From Agrobacterium tumefaciens (GTDB lineage Bacteria > Pseudomonadota > Alphaproteobacteria > Rhizobiales > Rhizobiaceae): DNA of 64,000 nucleotides. Shown here piece after piece: positions 8,877-16,922 of the stretch; within the stretch, counting starts at the first letter, position 1; the number at the start of each line of letters is the position of its first letter. A program made the translations under genes and the position numbers. The stretch is from NCBI RefSeq assembly GCF_005221385.1, contig NZ_CP039904.1, positions 868,001 to 932,000 on the forward strand, read 5' to 3'. Below the pieces are notes generated by a model. That model saw nothing but the letters and a program-made list of their open reading frames with translations. It was not told the DNA's origin and ran no database searches.

Positions 8877-9737
8877 TCAGCCTTCCGGGCCGAGAACGGC
8901 GAGATCGCCCGGCGCAATGCTGACGCCATAACCGCCCATCAGCTTCTCCAGCGCGCCATCGGCCTTCATCTCCTTCAGAGCGGCTGAAACGGCGTCGGCG
9001 ACGTCCTTGTTGCCGAAGGAAAGCGAGCCGGGTGTAGGATACATGCCGGAAAGCGCATGGGTGAATTCGCCGCGGTCCTGATATTGTTTGGCAACCGGAT
9101 CGATCGATACCGCCGCCTGCACCTGGCCGGCGCGCAACGCCTGATAAACCGTCGCGTAGTTGTCGAACAGGTTGATGGTCATTGGCGCCAGACCGCGCTT
9201 CTTGAAGTCTTCGTTCAGTTCTTTGATCTTGCGCTCGGCATAACCGCCAATATCGGTGCTGACGGCCTTGCCGGCGAGATCATCGACCTTGGTGATAGGC
9301 TGGGACGCGCCGACCGCCGTGGAAATGCTGATGGCGAGGTTTTCATAGGGGATCATGAACAGGATCTTGCGCCGCTCTGCCGTCACGAACAGGCCGGCAT
9401 TGATCATGTCCCAGCGGCCACCCTGCAGGCCCGGCACCATGGTCGCATATTCGGTGCTGATATATTCCGGCTTCAGGCAAAGCCGTTTGGCGATCTCATA
9501 GCCCAGTTCGATGCGCAGTCCCTTCAATACGCCCTGCTGATCGGCATAGGCCATGGGCGGCAGGGTCGGGCTGGTGGCCATCACCAGGTGGCCGGGCTTG
9601 ATGAGATGATCGTCGGATATTTTCGGCGTGCAGTCCTGAGCGACGGCGGCACCGGCAAAAAGAGTGATGGCAACGCCCGCCGTAAAGGTTTTGGCGCGCA
9701 CGGCTGTGCATTTCCGGGAAATCGGATTCCAGTTCAT
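8877..9737 (-). CDS. Amino acid ABC transporter substrate-binding protein
   Basis: A 286-residue family 3 periplasmic binding protein. Residues 1-33 form a signal peptide with a somewhat long charged N-region, cleaved near AVA-QD. The mature protein has the family pattern PPMAYADQQGVLKGLRIELGYEIAKRL, compatible with binding an amino acid or small amine-bearing compound. It is the first gene of the importer operon (binding protein, permease, ATPase, alcohol dehydrogenase). GGAG lies 6 bases before the ATG. An operator-like palindrome lies 27 bases upstream of the start, exactly as for the DUF1185 operon. Confidence 0.93.
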   Translation of the reverse strand: MNWNPISRKCTAVRAKTFTAGVAITLFAGAAVAQDCTPKISDDHLIKPGHLVMATSPTLPPMAYADQQGVLKGLRIELGYEIAKRLCLKPEYISTEYATMVPGLQGGRWDMINAGLFVTAERRKILFMIPYENLAISISTAVGASQPITKVDDLAGKAVSTDIGGYAERKIKELNEDFKKRGLAPMTINLFDNYATVYQALRAGQVQAAVSIDPVAKQYQDRGEFTHALSGMYPTPGSLSFGNKDVADAVSAALKEMKADGALEKLMGGYGVSIAPGDLAVLGPEG

Positions 9738-9764
9738 ATTAAGCTCCGCTCTTTATATTATTTA

Positions 9765-9780
9765 TTATGGCATACCATCA
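9765..9780. promoter_or_regulatory. Operator-like palindrome in front of the ABC importer operon
   Basis: TTATGG-CATA-CCATCA differs from a perfect palindrome at one outer base. It begins 28 bases upstream of the binding-protein start, the same spacing as the site at 5984. It is inferred to be bound by the adjacent GntR/FCD repressor. Confidence 0.65.
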
Positions 9781-9920
9781 CACCAAACGGTTTGCCCTGT
9801 CAAGAAGCGGTCGAGGATTTTTCTAAAATATTGAAAAATAACGATAAAATCAAAAAAGCATAAGCTTGCGGCTCCCGGCAGGGCAACCGCAAGAATAAGA
9901 CGATAGAGTGCCGAAAACCG

Positions 9921-10616
9921 TCAGTCGGCGGCTTTCTGCGCCGTGAGAACAGCTTCGGCGATGGCGCAAGCACTCGTGACGTGATCGAGCGCGGCTTTGT
10001 AGGCGGCATCCCCGTCACCCTTTCGGATCGCCTCAACAATCTTTTCCATCTGCGCCGGACCGTCGGTGTCCCGGCTTTTCGTCTTGATGGTCATGGAGCG
10101 CAGGTGGTTGATCCGAACCGTCAGCAGATTGACGACGCCCCAGGCGACATGCCGGTCGATCTTGCTGAACAGCGTCTGGTAAAAGGACGAAGTATGCGCC
10201 AGCACGCCTGGCATATCCTTCGCAACATAACTTTCGCGGATGTGCTTCAGCGAAACTTCCAGCGCCTCGACGATGGCGGGATCGCGACGTTCGGCGCAAA
10301 GGCGCGCCGCCATTCCCTCCAGCGCACCGCGAATTTCGTAGATTTGCTTCGCCTCATCGAGATCGAGCAGCGCGACCATCGGACCCTTGTTCGGCAGGTT
10401 CGCCACCAGCCCTTCGGATTCCAGATGCCGCAGAACCTCGCGCACGATGGTGCGGGAAACACCGAGCTGGGCACAGAGATCACGCTCCACGAGACGGTCT
10501 CCCGGACGGAAGTACCCGTTCACGATGGCGTCCCGCACCTTGTCGAGCGCGAGTTCCCTCAGCGTCTTCGTCGGACGTTCAACGCGAATGGCAGTTCCCT
10601 GCAAAGCACCGGTCAT
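9921..10616 (-). CDS. GntR family transcriptional regulator (FadR/FCD type)
   Basis: A 231-residue regulator. The N-terminal winged helix (about residues 18-85) contains RDAIVNGYFRPGDRL and QLGVSRTIVREVLRHLESEGLV. The C-terminal all-helical FCD domain (about 90-225) has the usual IYEIRGALEGMAARL entry and would bind an effector, commonly a carboxylate with a metal. The frame is open up to 10658, but GAGG sits 7 bases before the ATG at 10616. It stands upstream of the importer operon on the same strand. Its own upstream region and those of both catabolic units carry TTATGG-N4-CCA-type sites, so it most likely represses the cluster and itself. Confidence 0.92.
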   Translation of the reverse strand: MTGALQGTAIRVERPTKTLRELALDKVRDAIVNGYFRPGDRLVERDLCAQLGVSRTIVREVLRHLESEGLVANLPNKGPMVALLDLDEAKQIYEIRGALEGMAARLCAERRDPAIVEALEVSLKHIRESYVAKDMPGVLAHTSSFYQTLFSKIDRHVAWGVVNLLTVRINHLRSMTIKTKSRDTDGPAQMEKIVEAIRKGDGDAAYKAALDHVTSACAIAEAVLTAQKAAD

Positions 10617-10684
10617 GGTATCACCTCGTCTGGCACATCCCGCCTGCGCTCGCCGCACGCAGAAGCGGGTTCTGGCTCTTGATA

Positions 10685-10700
10685 TTATGGCGTACCAACT
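10685..10700. promoter_or_regulatory. Candidate autoregulatory operator of the GntR gene
   Basis: TTATGG-CGTA-CCAACT keeps the left half-site and CCA of the right half-site found at 5984-5999 and 9765-9780. It is 69 bases upstream of the GntR start. It is the weakest of the three copies. Confidence 0.5.
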
Positions 10701-10740
10701 TATTTAGCCGCGCATCATGTTTATGGCAACAGCAGACGTG

Positions 10741-10758
10741 CGGCAGGACCGCCTGCCG
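10741..10758 (-). terminator. Stem-loop downstream of purU
   Basis: CGGCAGG-ACCG-CCTGCCG is a perfect 7-bp stem with a 4-base loop just after the purU stop. No T-run follows on the minus strand, so it may be a weak or Rho-assisted terminator, or an RNA-stabilising hairpin. Confidence 0.4.
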
Positions 10759-10773
10759 TAGCGCCAGAAAACC

Positions 10774-11658
10774 TTATCCCATTCTTTCCGAGGCATAGGA
10801 GCCGGGACCGGGAGGAAACACCACGGTTCGACTGCCGTTGATGAAGGTGCGATGGTGGATATGCGCGTGAATGGCGCGCGCCAGCACCTGCGCTTCCACA
10901 TCGCGGCCAAGCGACACGTAGTCTTCCGCACTCTGGGCGTGGGTGATGCGCACGATATCCTGCTCGATGATCGGGCCTTCGTCCAGATCCGCAGTCACAT
11001 AGTGCGCAGTCGCACCGATCAGCTTCACGCCGCGCTGATAAGCCTGCTTGTAGGGGTTGGCGCCCTTGAAGGATGGCAGGAAGGAGTGGTGGATATTGAT
11101 GATCTTTCCCGACATCGCCTCGCACATTCTATCCGAAAGCACCTGCATGTAACGGGCGAGCACGATGAGTTCCGTTCCGGTGCTTTCGGCGATATCCATG
11201 ATCCGGGCTTCGGCCTGCGGCTTGTTTTCCTTGGTCACCGGAATGTGGTGGAAGGGAATGTCGTGGTTGACGACGACCTTCTGGTAATCGAAGTGATTGG
11301 AGACGACGCCAACAATATCGATCGGCAGAGCCCCGATGCGCCAGCGGTACAGCAGGTCATTCAGGCAGTGGCCGAAGCGCGAGACCATCAGCAGAACCTT
11401 CATCCGCTCGGACTGGTCGTGCAACGCCACCTCCATGCCGAATTTTTCGGAGATCGGCGCAAGCCCGGCCATGAGCGCATCGCGCTTTGCCCCCTCTTCG
11501 GAGATAAATCCCACACGCATGAAGAAGCGGCCCGTACCCAGATCGTCGAACTGCGAGCTGTCGACGATGTTGCAGCCTTTGTCGGCCAGAAAGCCGGAAA
11601 GGGCGGCGACGATGCCACGGGTGGACTTGCATGTTACGGTCAGGACGAAATTCGTCAT
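10774..11658 (-). CDS. purU: Formyltetrahydrofolate deformylase
   Basis: A 294-residue protein with an N-terminal ACT domain (TVTCKSTRGIVAALSGFL) followed by a formyltransferase-like catalytic domain: KVLLMVSRFGHCLNDLLYR, then HHSFLPSFKGANPYKQAYQRGVKLIGATAHYVT with the conserved H-S-F-L-P-F-G-A pattern and the D-E-G-P loop. PurU hydrolyses 10-formyl-tetrahydrofolate to formate and tetrahydrofolate. Its place at the end of the methylamine cluster makes sense, because N-methylglutamate dehydrogenase releases a one-carbon unit to tetrahydrofolate and PurU can discharge it as formate. A strong terminator separates it from gmaS, so it probably has its own promoter or depends on read-through. Confidence 0.95.
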   Translation of the reverse strand: MTNFVLTVTCKSTRGIVAALSGFLADKGCNIVDSSQFDDLGTGRFFMRVGFISEEGAKRDALMAGLAPISEKFGMEVALHDQSERMKVLLMVSRFGHCLNDLLYRWRIGALPIDIVGVVSNHFDYQKVVVNHDIPFHHIPVTKENKPQAEARIMDIAESTGTELIVLARYMQVLSDRMCEAMSGKIINIHHSFLPSFKGANPYKQAYQRGVKLIGATAHYVTADLDEGPIIEQDIVRITHAQSAEDYVSLGRDVEAQVLARAIHAHIHHRTFINGSRTVVFPPGPGSYASERMG

Positions 11659-11686
11659 CTGGCGTTCTCTCTGTCATCAATAAGGG

Positions 11687-11715
11687 AAAAACCCGCGCTG
11701 TTTGACGAGCGCGGG
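11687..11715 (-). terminator. Intrinsic terminator after gmaS/glnT
   Basis: On the minus strand CCCGCGCT, an 8-base loop and AGCGCGGG form a perfect 8-bp stem, followed directly by TTTTT. It lies between the gmaS stop and the purU start. Confidence 0.85.
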
Positions 11716-11747
11716 AAGGGCCGCAAGGGCGGCGGGGAAAACCGAAC

Positions 11748-13055
11748 TCAGACGTCGAGCGTGGTCTGATGCTCCCAGGCGGTGAACTGCGCGCAATAGC
11801 TGTTCCACTCACCCTGCTTGAGCTTGAGATAGGCTTTGGAGAATTCGACGCCCAGCGCCTGCTGCAATTCCGCATCCTTCTCATATTCGCGCAGCGCATC
11901 GAGAAGATTGAGCGGCAGCTTCGGGGCATCCGTGACCTTGTGACCCTCGCGATACATGTCGATATCGTAGTGCGGACCGGGATCGGCCTTGGAGCGGACA
12001 CCGGAGAGGCCGGCGGCGATGATGATGGCCTGCAGCAGATAGGGGTTCACCGCGCCATCCGGCAGGCGCAGTTCGAACCGCCCCGGCCCCGGTACGCGCA
12101 CCATATGGGTGCGGTTATTCCCGGTCCATGTCACCGTATTCGGCGCCCAGGTAGCGCCCGAAATGGTGCGCGGTGCGTTGATGCGCTTGTAGGAATTGAC
12201 CGTCGGATTGGTAACCGCTGCAAGAGCCGACGCATGTTTCATGATACCGCCAAGAAACGTCTTGCCTTTGGCGGAAAGCCCAAAAGGCATTGCCTTGTCG
12301 GCAAAGGCGTTGACCTTGCCTTCAAGGTCCCAGACTGAAATATGGGCATGGCAGCCATTGCCGGTCAGCCCCTTGAACGGTTTCGGCATGAAGGTGGCGC
12401 GCAGCCCATGCTTTTCAGCAACCGATTTGACCATGAACTTGAAGAAGGAATGTTTGTCGGCGGTCTGCAGCGCATCGTCATATTCCCAGTTCATCTCGAA
12501 CTGGCCATTCGCATCCTCATGGTCGTTCTGGTAGGGTTTCCAGCCCAGCTCCAACATGTAATCGCAAATCTCGGCGATCACATCGTAACGGCGCATCACC
12601 GCCTGCTGGTCGTAGCACGGCTTTTCCGCCGTGTCGTATTCGTCGGAGATTTTCGCGCCATCCGGCGAGATCAGGAAAAATTCCGGCTCGACACCGGTCT
12701 TGACCCTTAACCCCTCGCCCGCTGCTTCCGCGATGAGTTTTTTCAGGACCACACGCGGCGCCTGTTCCACCGGCTGGTCTTCCATGACGCAATCGGCGGC
12801 GACCCAGGCGACATCCTTTTTCCAGGGCAGCTGGATGACCGACGAAGCATCGGGTACGGCGAAAAGATCAGGATGGGCCGGCGTCAGATCGAACCAGGTG
12901 GCGAAACCGGCAAAACCTGCGCCGCCCTTCTGCATATCGGCGATCGCTTCTGCCGGAACCAGCTTGGCGCGCTGGCCGCCGAAGAGATCGGTATAGCTGA
13001 TCATGAAATATTTGATGCCCTTTTCGGCAGCAAATTTGGAGAGGTCCAGTGTCAC
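11748..13055 (-). CDS. gmaS/glnT: Type III glutamine synthetase-like ligase, probable gamma-glutamylmethylamide synthetase
   Basis: A 435-residue glutamine synthetase-superfamily enzyme. Key elements are VEPEFFL (metal site), HEDANGQFEMNWEY, the LTGNGCHAHISVWD nucleotide loop, NAPRTISGATWAPNT and RFELRLPDGAVNPYL. In rhizobia this class is annotated GlnT (GSIII). When it sits beside glxBCD and soxBDAG-like genes it is the gamma-glutamylmethylamide synthetase of the N-methylglutamate pathway, using ATP to join methylamine to glutamate. Translation starts at GTG: an ATG 5 bases upstream is out of frame and runs into a stop, and GGGGA precedes the GTG. Intrinsic terminators lie on both sides, so its expression may be set separately from glxBCD. 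Confidence 0.9.
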   Translation of the reverse strand: MTLDLSKFAAEKGIKYFMISYTDLFGGQRAKLVPAEAIADMQKGGAGFAGFATWFDLTPAHPDLFAVPDASSVIQLPWKKDVAWVAADCVMEDQPVEQAPRVVLKKLIAEAAGEGLRVKTGVEPEFFLISPDGAKISDEYDTAEKPCYDQQAVMRRYDVIAEICDYMLELGWKPYQNDHEDANGQFEMNWEYDDALQTADKHSFFKFMVKSVAEKHGLRATFMPKPFKGLTGNGCHAHISVWDLEGKVNAFADKAMPFGLSAKGKTFLGGIMKHASALAAVTNPTVNSYKRINAPRTISGATWAPNTVTWTGNNRTHMVRVPGPGRFELRLPDGAVNPYLLQAIIIAAGLSGVRSKADPGPHYDIDMYREGHKVTDAPKLPLNLLDALREYEKDAELQQALGVEFSKAYLKLKQGEWNSYCAQFTAWEHQTTLDV

Positions 13056-13091
13056 GTCATTCCCCTTTTTTTGGTATCAGACACTTCATCG

Positions 13092-13127
13092 AAAAAAGAC
13101 GGACACATCCTCCCAAATGCGTCCGTC
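13092..13127 (-). terminator. Intrinsic terminator or attenuator between glxD and gmaS
   Basis: On the minus strand GACGGAC pairs with GTCCGTC, extended inside by a G-T and CAT/ATG pairing, and is followed by TTTTTT. It lies 14 bases after the glxD stop and about 36 bases before the gmaS start, leaving little room for a separate promoter. Either gmaS is made by partial read-through or its promoter lies within glxD. Confidence 0.8.
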
Positions 13128-13140
13128 CGATCTTTTTGTT

Positions 13141-14469
13141 TTAAAAGCTGCCTTTCCCCGGGAACCAGTTTGTTCCCGCCAGCGGAACCTGCGCCATTGC
13201 CGCAGCCTCCATCGTCAGCGCCACCAGATCTTCCGGCTCCAGATTGTGGAGATGGTTCTTGCCGCAGGCGCGCGCGATGGTCTGCGCCTCCAGCGTCATG
13301 ACCTTCAGATAATTGGCAAGGCGGCGGCCGGCGGCGACGGGATCGAGACGCGCGGCAAGCTCCGGGTCCTGCGTGGTGATGCCGGCGGGGTCTTTGCCCT
13401 CATGCCAGTCATCATAAGCGCCTGCTGTTGTGCCGAGCTTCTGATATTCTGCTTCCCAATGCGGATCATTATCGCCGAGCGCCACCAGCGCCGCCGTTCC
13501 AATCGCAACCGCATCGGCGCCGAGCGCCAGCGCCTTGGCGACGTCAGCACCCGAACGAATGCCGCCGGAGACGATCAGCTGCACCTTGCGATGCATGCCG
13601 AGATCCTGAAGCGCCTGCACGGCGGGGCGAATGCAGGCAAGCGTGGGCATGCCAACATTTTCGATGAAGACATCCTGCGTGGCGGCCGTGCCGCCCTGCA
13701 TGCCATCAAGCACCACCACATCGGCACCGGCCTTCACCGCCAGCGCCGTGTCGTAATAGGGCCGCGCGCCGCCGACCTTGATATAGATCGGCTTTTCCCA
13801 GTCGGTGATTTCGCGCAGTTCGAGGATCTTGATTTCCAGATCGTCCGGACCGGTCCAATCAGGATGACGGCAGGCGGAACGCTGGTCGATGCCTTTCGGC
13901 AGATTGCGCATATTGGCGACGCGATCGGAAATCTTCTGGCCAAGCAACATGCCGCCGCCGCCCGGTTTCGCACCCTGGCCGACCACGACCTCGATGGCGT
14001 CCGCACGGCGCAGGTCTTTCGGGTTCATGCCATAACGCGAGGGCAGATACTGGTAAACCAGCGTCTGGCTGTGACCGCGCTCCTCATCCGTCATGCCGCC
14101 ATCGCCCGTCGTGGTGGAGGTGCCGGCGATGGTCGCGCCACGGCCGAGCGCCTCCTTGGCGTTGCCGGAAAGCGCACCGAAGCTCATGCCGGCAATGGTG
14201 ATCGGCGTTTTCAGCGTGATCGGCTTTTTGGCAAAGCGCGTGCCGAGTGTCACGGTCGTATCGCATTTCTCGCGATAGCCTTCGAGCGGATAACGCGAGA
14301 TGGACGCGCCGAGAAACAGGAGGTCGTCGAAATGCGGCACCTTGCGCTTGGTGCCCGCACCGCGAATATCGTAGATGCCGGTCGCAGCCGCGCGGCGGAT
14401 TTCCGCCAGCGTATGGTCGTCGAATGTTGCGGATTTGCGCGGCGGGGTGAAAGGGTTGTGATAGCTCAT
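13141..14469 (-). CDS. glxD/mgsC: Glutamate synthase large-subunit-like FMN protein (GlxD / N-methylglutamate synthase subunit C)
   Basis: A 442-residue protein matching the FMN-binding central domain of glutamate synthase (GltS). Seen are ITIAGMSFGALSGNAKEALGRG, the GAKPGGGGMLLG loop, YIKVGGARPYYD, ADVVVLDGMQGG and the phosphate-binding GGIRSGADVAKALALGADAV. With GlxB (amidotransferase) and GlxC it forms a split glutamate synthase-like complex. In methylamine users this complex transfers methylamine from gamma-glutamylmethylamide to 2-oxoglutarate, giving N-methylglutamate. The ATG at 14469 has GAGGG 8 bases upstream; the longer open frame would overlap glxC. The gene lies 16 bases after glxC. 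Confidence 0.9.
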   Translation of the reverse strand: MSYHNPFTPPRKSATFDDHTLAEIRRAAATGIYDIRGAGTKRKVPHFDDLLFLGASISRYPLEGYREKCDTTVTLGTRFAKKPITLKTPITIAGMSFGALSGNAKEALGRGATIAGTSTTTGDGGMTDEERGHSQTLVYQYLPSRYGMNPKDLRRADAIEVVVGQGAKPGGGGMLLGQKISDRVANMRNLPKGIDQRSACRHPDWTGPDDLEIKILELREITDWEKPIYIKVGGARPYYDTALAVKAGADVVVLDGMQGGTAATQDVFIENVGMPTLACIRPAVQALQDLGMHRKVQLIVSGGIRSGADVAKALALGADAVAIGTAALVALGDNDPHWEAEYQKLGTTAGAYDDWHEGKDPAGITTQDPELAARLDPVAAGRRLANYLKVMTLEAQTIARACGKNHLHNLEPEDLVALTMEAAAMAQVPLAGTNWFPGKGSF

Positions 14470-14485
14470 CGGAAAATCCCTCGCC

Positions 14486-15172
14486 TCAATACGCGTCGGC
14501 GTTGTCGATGTTGAAATTGTAGAGCGTGCGGGCCGAGCCGTAGCGCTTGAATTCACTGGGACTGACATCGGTGACGCCGGCCTTTTCCAGAAGTTCGGCA
14601 AGCTTCTCCAGATGTTCAGGCCGCATTTCCTTCTCGATGCAATCGGCACCCAGGCTCTTCACGGAACCGCGCACGAAAAGCTTCGCTTCATAAAGGGAAT
14701 CGCCCAGCGCATCGCCCGCATCGCCGCAGACGACGAGATGGCCGGACTGGCCCATGAAGGCGGACATGTGGCCGATATTGCCCTTCACGACGATATCGAT
14801 GCCCTTCATGGAAATGCCGCAGCGGGAAGCGGCATTGCCCCTGATGACCAGAAGCCCGCCGCGACCGGTCGCGCCGGCATATTGCGAGGCGTCGCCCTCG
14901 ATGACGACCGTGCCGGACATCATGTTCTCAGCGACACCCGGCCCGGCCGAGCCGTGCACGGTGACGGTGCCGCCATCATTCATGCCGGCGCAATAATAAC
15001 CAACCGAACCGTGGACATCGACCGTCACAGGACTGTCGATACCCACCGCGACGGCATGGTGGCCGCGCGGATTGATGACTTCGAATTCGGTGTCGTTCGC
15101 GCCCGAGGAAAGGCCGTGGAGCGCCTTGTTGAGTTCACGCAATGGCGTGTGAGAGAGATCGAAAACTGGCAT
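14486..15172 (-). CDS. glxC/mgsB: GltB C-terminal beta-helix-like protein (GlxC / N-methylglutamate synthase subunit B)
   Basis: A 228-residue protein resembling the C-terminal GXGXG beta-helix domain of glutamate synthase. Repeated glycine-rich turns run through the chain (VDVHGSVGYYCAGMNDGG, VTVHGSAGPGVAENM, VVIEGDASQYAGATGRGG, VVKGNIGHMSAFM). In full-length GltB this helix is structural, bridging the amidotransferase and FMN domains. Here it is a free-standing subunit between glxB and glxD, in the same order as the domains of GltB would require. It is expected to assemble with them into N-methylglutamate synthase. Confidence 0.88.
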   Translation of the reverse strand: MPVFDLSHTPLRELNKALHGLSSGANDTEFEVINPRGHHAVAVGIDSPVTVDVHGSVGYYCAGMNDGGTVTVHGSAGPGVAENMMSGTVVIEGDASQYAGATGRGGLLVIRGNAASRCGISMKGIDIVVKGNIGHMSAFMGQSGHLVVCGDAGDALGDSLYEAKLFVRGSVKSLGADCIEKEMRPEHLEKLAELLEKAGVTDVSPSEFKRYGSARTLYNFNIDNADAY

Positions 15173-15210
15173 GGATTATGACTTTCGCAATATACGCCGA
15201 TGAACGGGTC

Positions 15211-16116
15211 TCAGACGGCCTTTTCATGGTCCCAGAAATAGACGGTCGCCGGTTCAGGCTCCCAGACACGGGCATTTTCGATGCCGGGCAGATTGACCAG
15301 CGCGCGATATTCGGAGCCGAAAGCGACATATTGATCGGTCTCGGCCATGACAGCCGGCTTGCAGGCGATGGGATCACGCACCACGCCGAAACCGGATTTG
15401 GTACCGACGACGAAGGTGAAGAAACCGTCGAGATCATCCAGCGCACCCTCGAGCGCCTCGCCTAAATCCTTGCCCTTGGCCATCTCAGCCGTGAGATAGG
15501 CAGCGGCGACTTCCGAGTCGTTCTGGGTCTCGAACGTCATGCCCTCGCGCACCAGTTCGCGGCGCAGATTATTGTGGTTGGAGAGCGAGCCATTATGCAC
15601 CAGGCACTGGTCGGCGCCGGTGGAGAAGGGATGCGCACCAAGCGTCGTCACCGCCGATTCCGTCGCCATGCGGGTATGGCCGATGCCGTGGGTGCCCGCC
15701 ATGGAGCGCACGTCGAAACGGGTGACGACATCCTTCGGAAGACCGGTTTCCTTGTAGATTTCGACGCTGTCGCCGGAACCCATCACGCGCACATTCGGAC
15801 GAATTGCGGAAAGAGCCGGACGTATACCATCCAGCTTCTCGGCGGGAATATCGAGAACAGCATGAGTGCTTTTCACCGTGATCACGGCATCGACGCCGCT
15901 TTCCTTCAGCGCTTCGGCGAGGCCGGAAAAATCGGCAGCCGGATCGGCCGACTGTATGGTCACTTTCGCCCGGCCATCGACAACACTTCCGTAGATCGCG
16001 ATGCCGGCGGAATCCGGGCCGCGATCGGTCATCGTGACCAGCATATCCGAAAGCAGCTGACCCAGCTGCGGTTCAAGGCTTTTATCTTTCAGGAATAGTC
16101 CAACAATGCCGCACAT
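15211..16116 (-). CDS. glxB/mgsA: Class II glutamine amidotransferase (GlxB / N-methylglutamate synthase subunit A)
   Basis: A 301-residue Ntn-hydrolase-type amidotransferase. After removal of Met1 the catalytic residue is Cys2 (MCGIVGLF). Other landmarks are MTDRGPDSAGIAIYG, GIGHTRMATESAVT, and HNGSLSNHNNLRREL, with the glutamine-binding N and G. In the methylamine pathway this subunit would release methylamine (instead of ammonia) from gamma-glutamylmethylamide and channel it to GlxD. It is the first gene of the glxBCD operon. A very strong GGAGGT Shine-Dalgarno lies 9 bases before the ATG. A 12-bp palindrome lies 42-53 bases upstream and is a candidate operator. Confidence 0.92.
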   Translation of the reverse strand: MCGIVGLFLKDKSLEPQLGQLLSDMLVTMTDRGPDSAGIAIYGSVVDGRAKVTIQSADPAADFSGLAEALKESGVDAVITVKSTHAVLDIPAEKLDGIRPALSAIRPNVRVMGSGDSVEIYKETGLPKDVVTRFDVRSMAGTHGIGHTRMATESAVTTLGAHPFSTGADQCLVHNGSLSNHNNLRRELVREGMTFETQNDSEVAAAYLTAEMAKGKDLGEALEGALDDLDGFFTFVVGTKSGFGVVRDPIACKPAVMAETDQYVAFGSEYRALVNLPGIENARVWEPEPATVYFWDHEKAV

Positions 16117-16157
16117 CGACAGGCACCTCCATTCGTTTCTGAATGAAGGGCTAACAT

Positions 16158-16169
16158 ATGGAATTCCAT
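16158..16169. promoter_or_regulatory. 12-bp palindrome upstream of glxB
   Basis: ATGGAATTCCAT is a perfect palindrome in an AT-rich stretch between glxB and the XRE regulator gene. Its position, 42-53 bases before the glxB start, fits an operator or activator site for the neighbouring XRE-cupin or AraC-type regulator. This is inferred from position only. Confidence 0.45.
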
Positions 16170-16212
16170 TTCGTCAACTATCAGGAATATTTTTTTCTTC
16201 TAAGGCAAACTA

Positions 16213-16878
16213 TCAATCATTGCCCAGCCGCCTTTGCGGGTAGGAAATGATCGACAGATAACGGGCGGGAAGCTTCACCAATTCCTCCGGCCCGTGCGGC
16301 GCATCGGCGTCAAAAAACAGGCTGTCGCCCGCCTGCATGGTGAAAAGCTGCTCGCCGTGGCGATAAACCACCTCGCCTTCCAGCATGTAGAGAAACTCCA
16401 TGCCCTCATGCTGGAAGGTCGGAAATACATCGGAGTCTTTGGTAAGCGTGATGAGATAGGGTTCGACGGTAACGCCGCTGGTATTGTTGTCGATATGGCC
16501 GAGCAGGCTGTATTGATGACCGGCGCGAGTGCCTCTGCGGTCAATGTTCACGCCCTGCCCTGCCTTGACGAAGGTGGCGCTGCGCGGTTCCTCGAAACCG
16601 CGGAAGAAGGCCGTGATCGGCACCCCCAGCGCCTTGGAGAGCGTCTGCAACGTGGTGAGCGACGGGGAGATATTGCCGTTTTCGATCTTGGAGAGCATGC
16701 CCACGGAAACGCCGGTGGCCGATGCGAGATCGGTGACCGTGATGCCGAGTTTCTTGCGATAGGCGCGCACCTCATGGCCGATCGCCATTTCCAGATTGTT
16801 GACCCTCGGCTCACGAACGGCATGCGGATCCTGCGACAGGAACTGCGCTTGTTCGGTCTTGGGGGTGTCCTTCGCCAT
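16213..16878 (-). CDS. XRE family transcriptional regulator with cupin sensor domain
   Basis: A 221-residue regulator. The N-terminal helix-turn-helix (about residues 30-85) reads VRAYRKKLGITVTDLASATG and VSVGMLSKIENGNISPSLTTL. The C-terminal cupin barrel (about 140-215) has FQHEGMEFLYMLEGEVVYRHGEQLF and GDSLFFDADAPHG, with candidate metal ligands H, E and H. This architecture is common in regulators of amine and amino-acid catabolism (PuuR-like). The ATG at 16893 is also possible, but the GGAG six bases before the ATG at 16878 favours the latter. It lies immediately upstream of glxB on the same strand and probably controls methylamine genes and itself. Confidence 0.9.
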   Translation of the reverse strand: MAKDTPKTEQAQFLSQDPHAVREPRVNNLEMAIGHEVRAYRKKLGITVTDLASATGVSVGMLSKIENGNISPSLTTLQTLSKALGVPITAFFRGFEEPRSATFVKAGQGVNIDRRGTRAGHQYSLLGHIDNNTSGVTVEPYLITLTKDSDVFPTFQHEGMEFLYMLEGEVVYRHGEQLFTMQAGDSLFFDADAPHGPEELVKLPARYLSIISYPQRRLGND

Positions 16879-16907
16879 GGGGTTCTCCGGCATTATCGTA
16901 TTTTCTC

Positions 16908-16920
16908 TTCCTTACAGGAA
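16908..16920. promoter_or_regulatory. Short palindrome between the AraC-type and XRE genes
   Basis: TTCCT-TAC-AGGAA is a perfect 5-3-5 inverted repeat 30-42 bases upstream of the XRE start. It is a candidate autoregulatory site. It could also be chance. Confidence 0.3.
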
Positions 16921-16922
16921 AA

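Noticed and set aside
13003..14514. 503-residue plus-strand frame opposite glxD
   Set aside because: Arginine/alanine-rich antisense frame in GC-rich DNA; glxD on the other strand is unambiguous.
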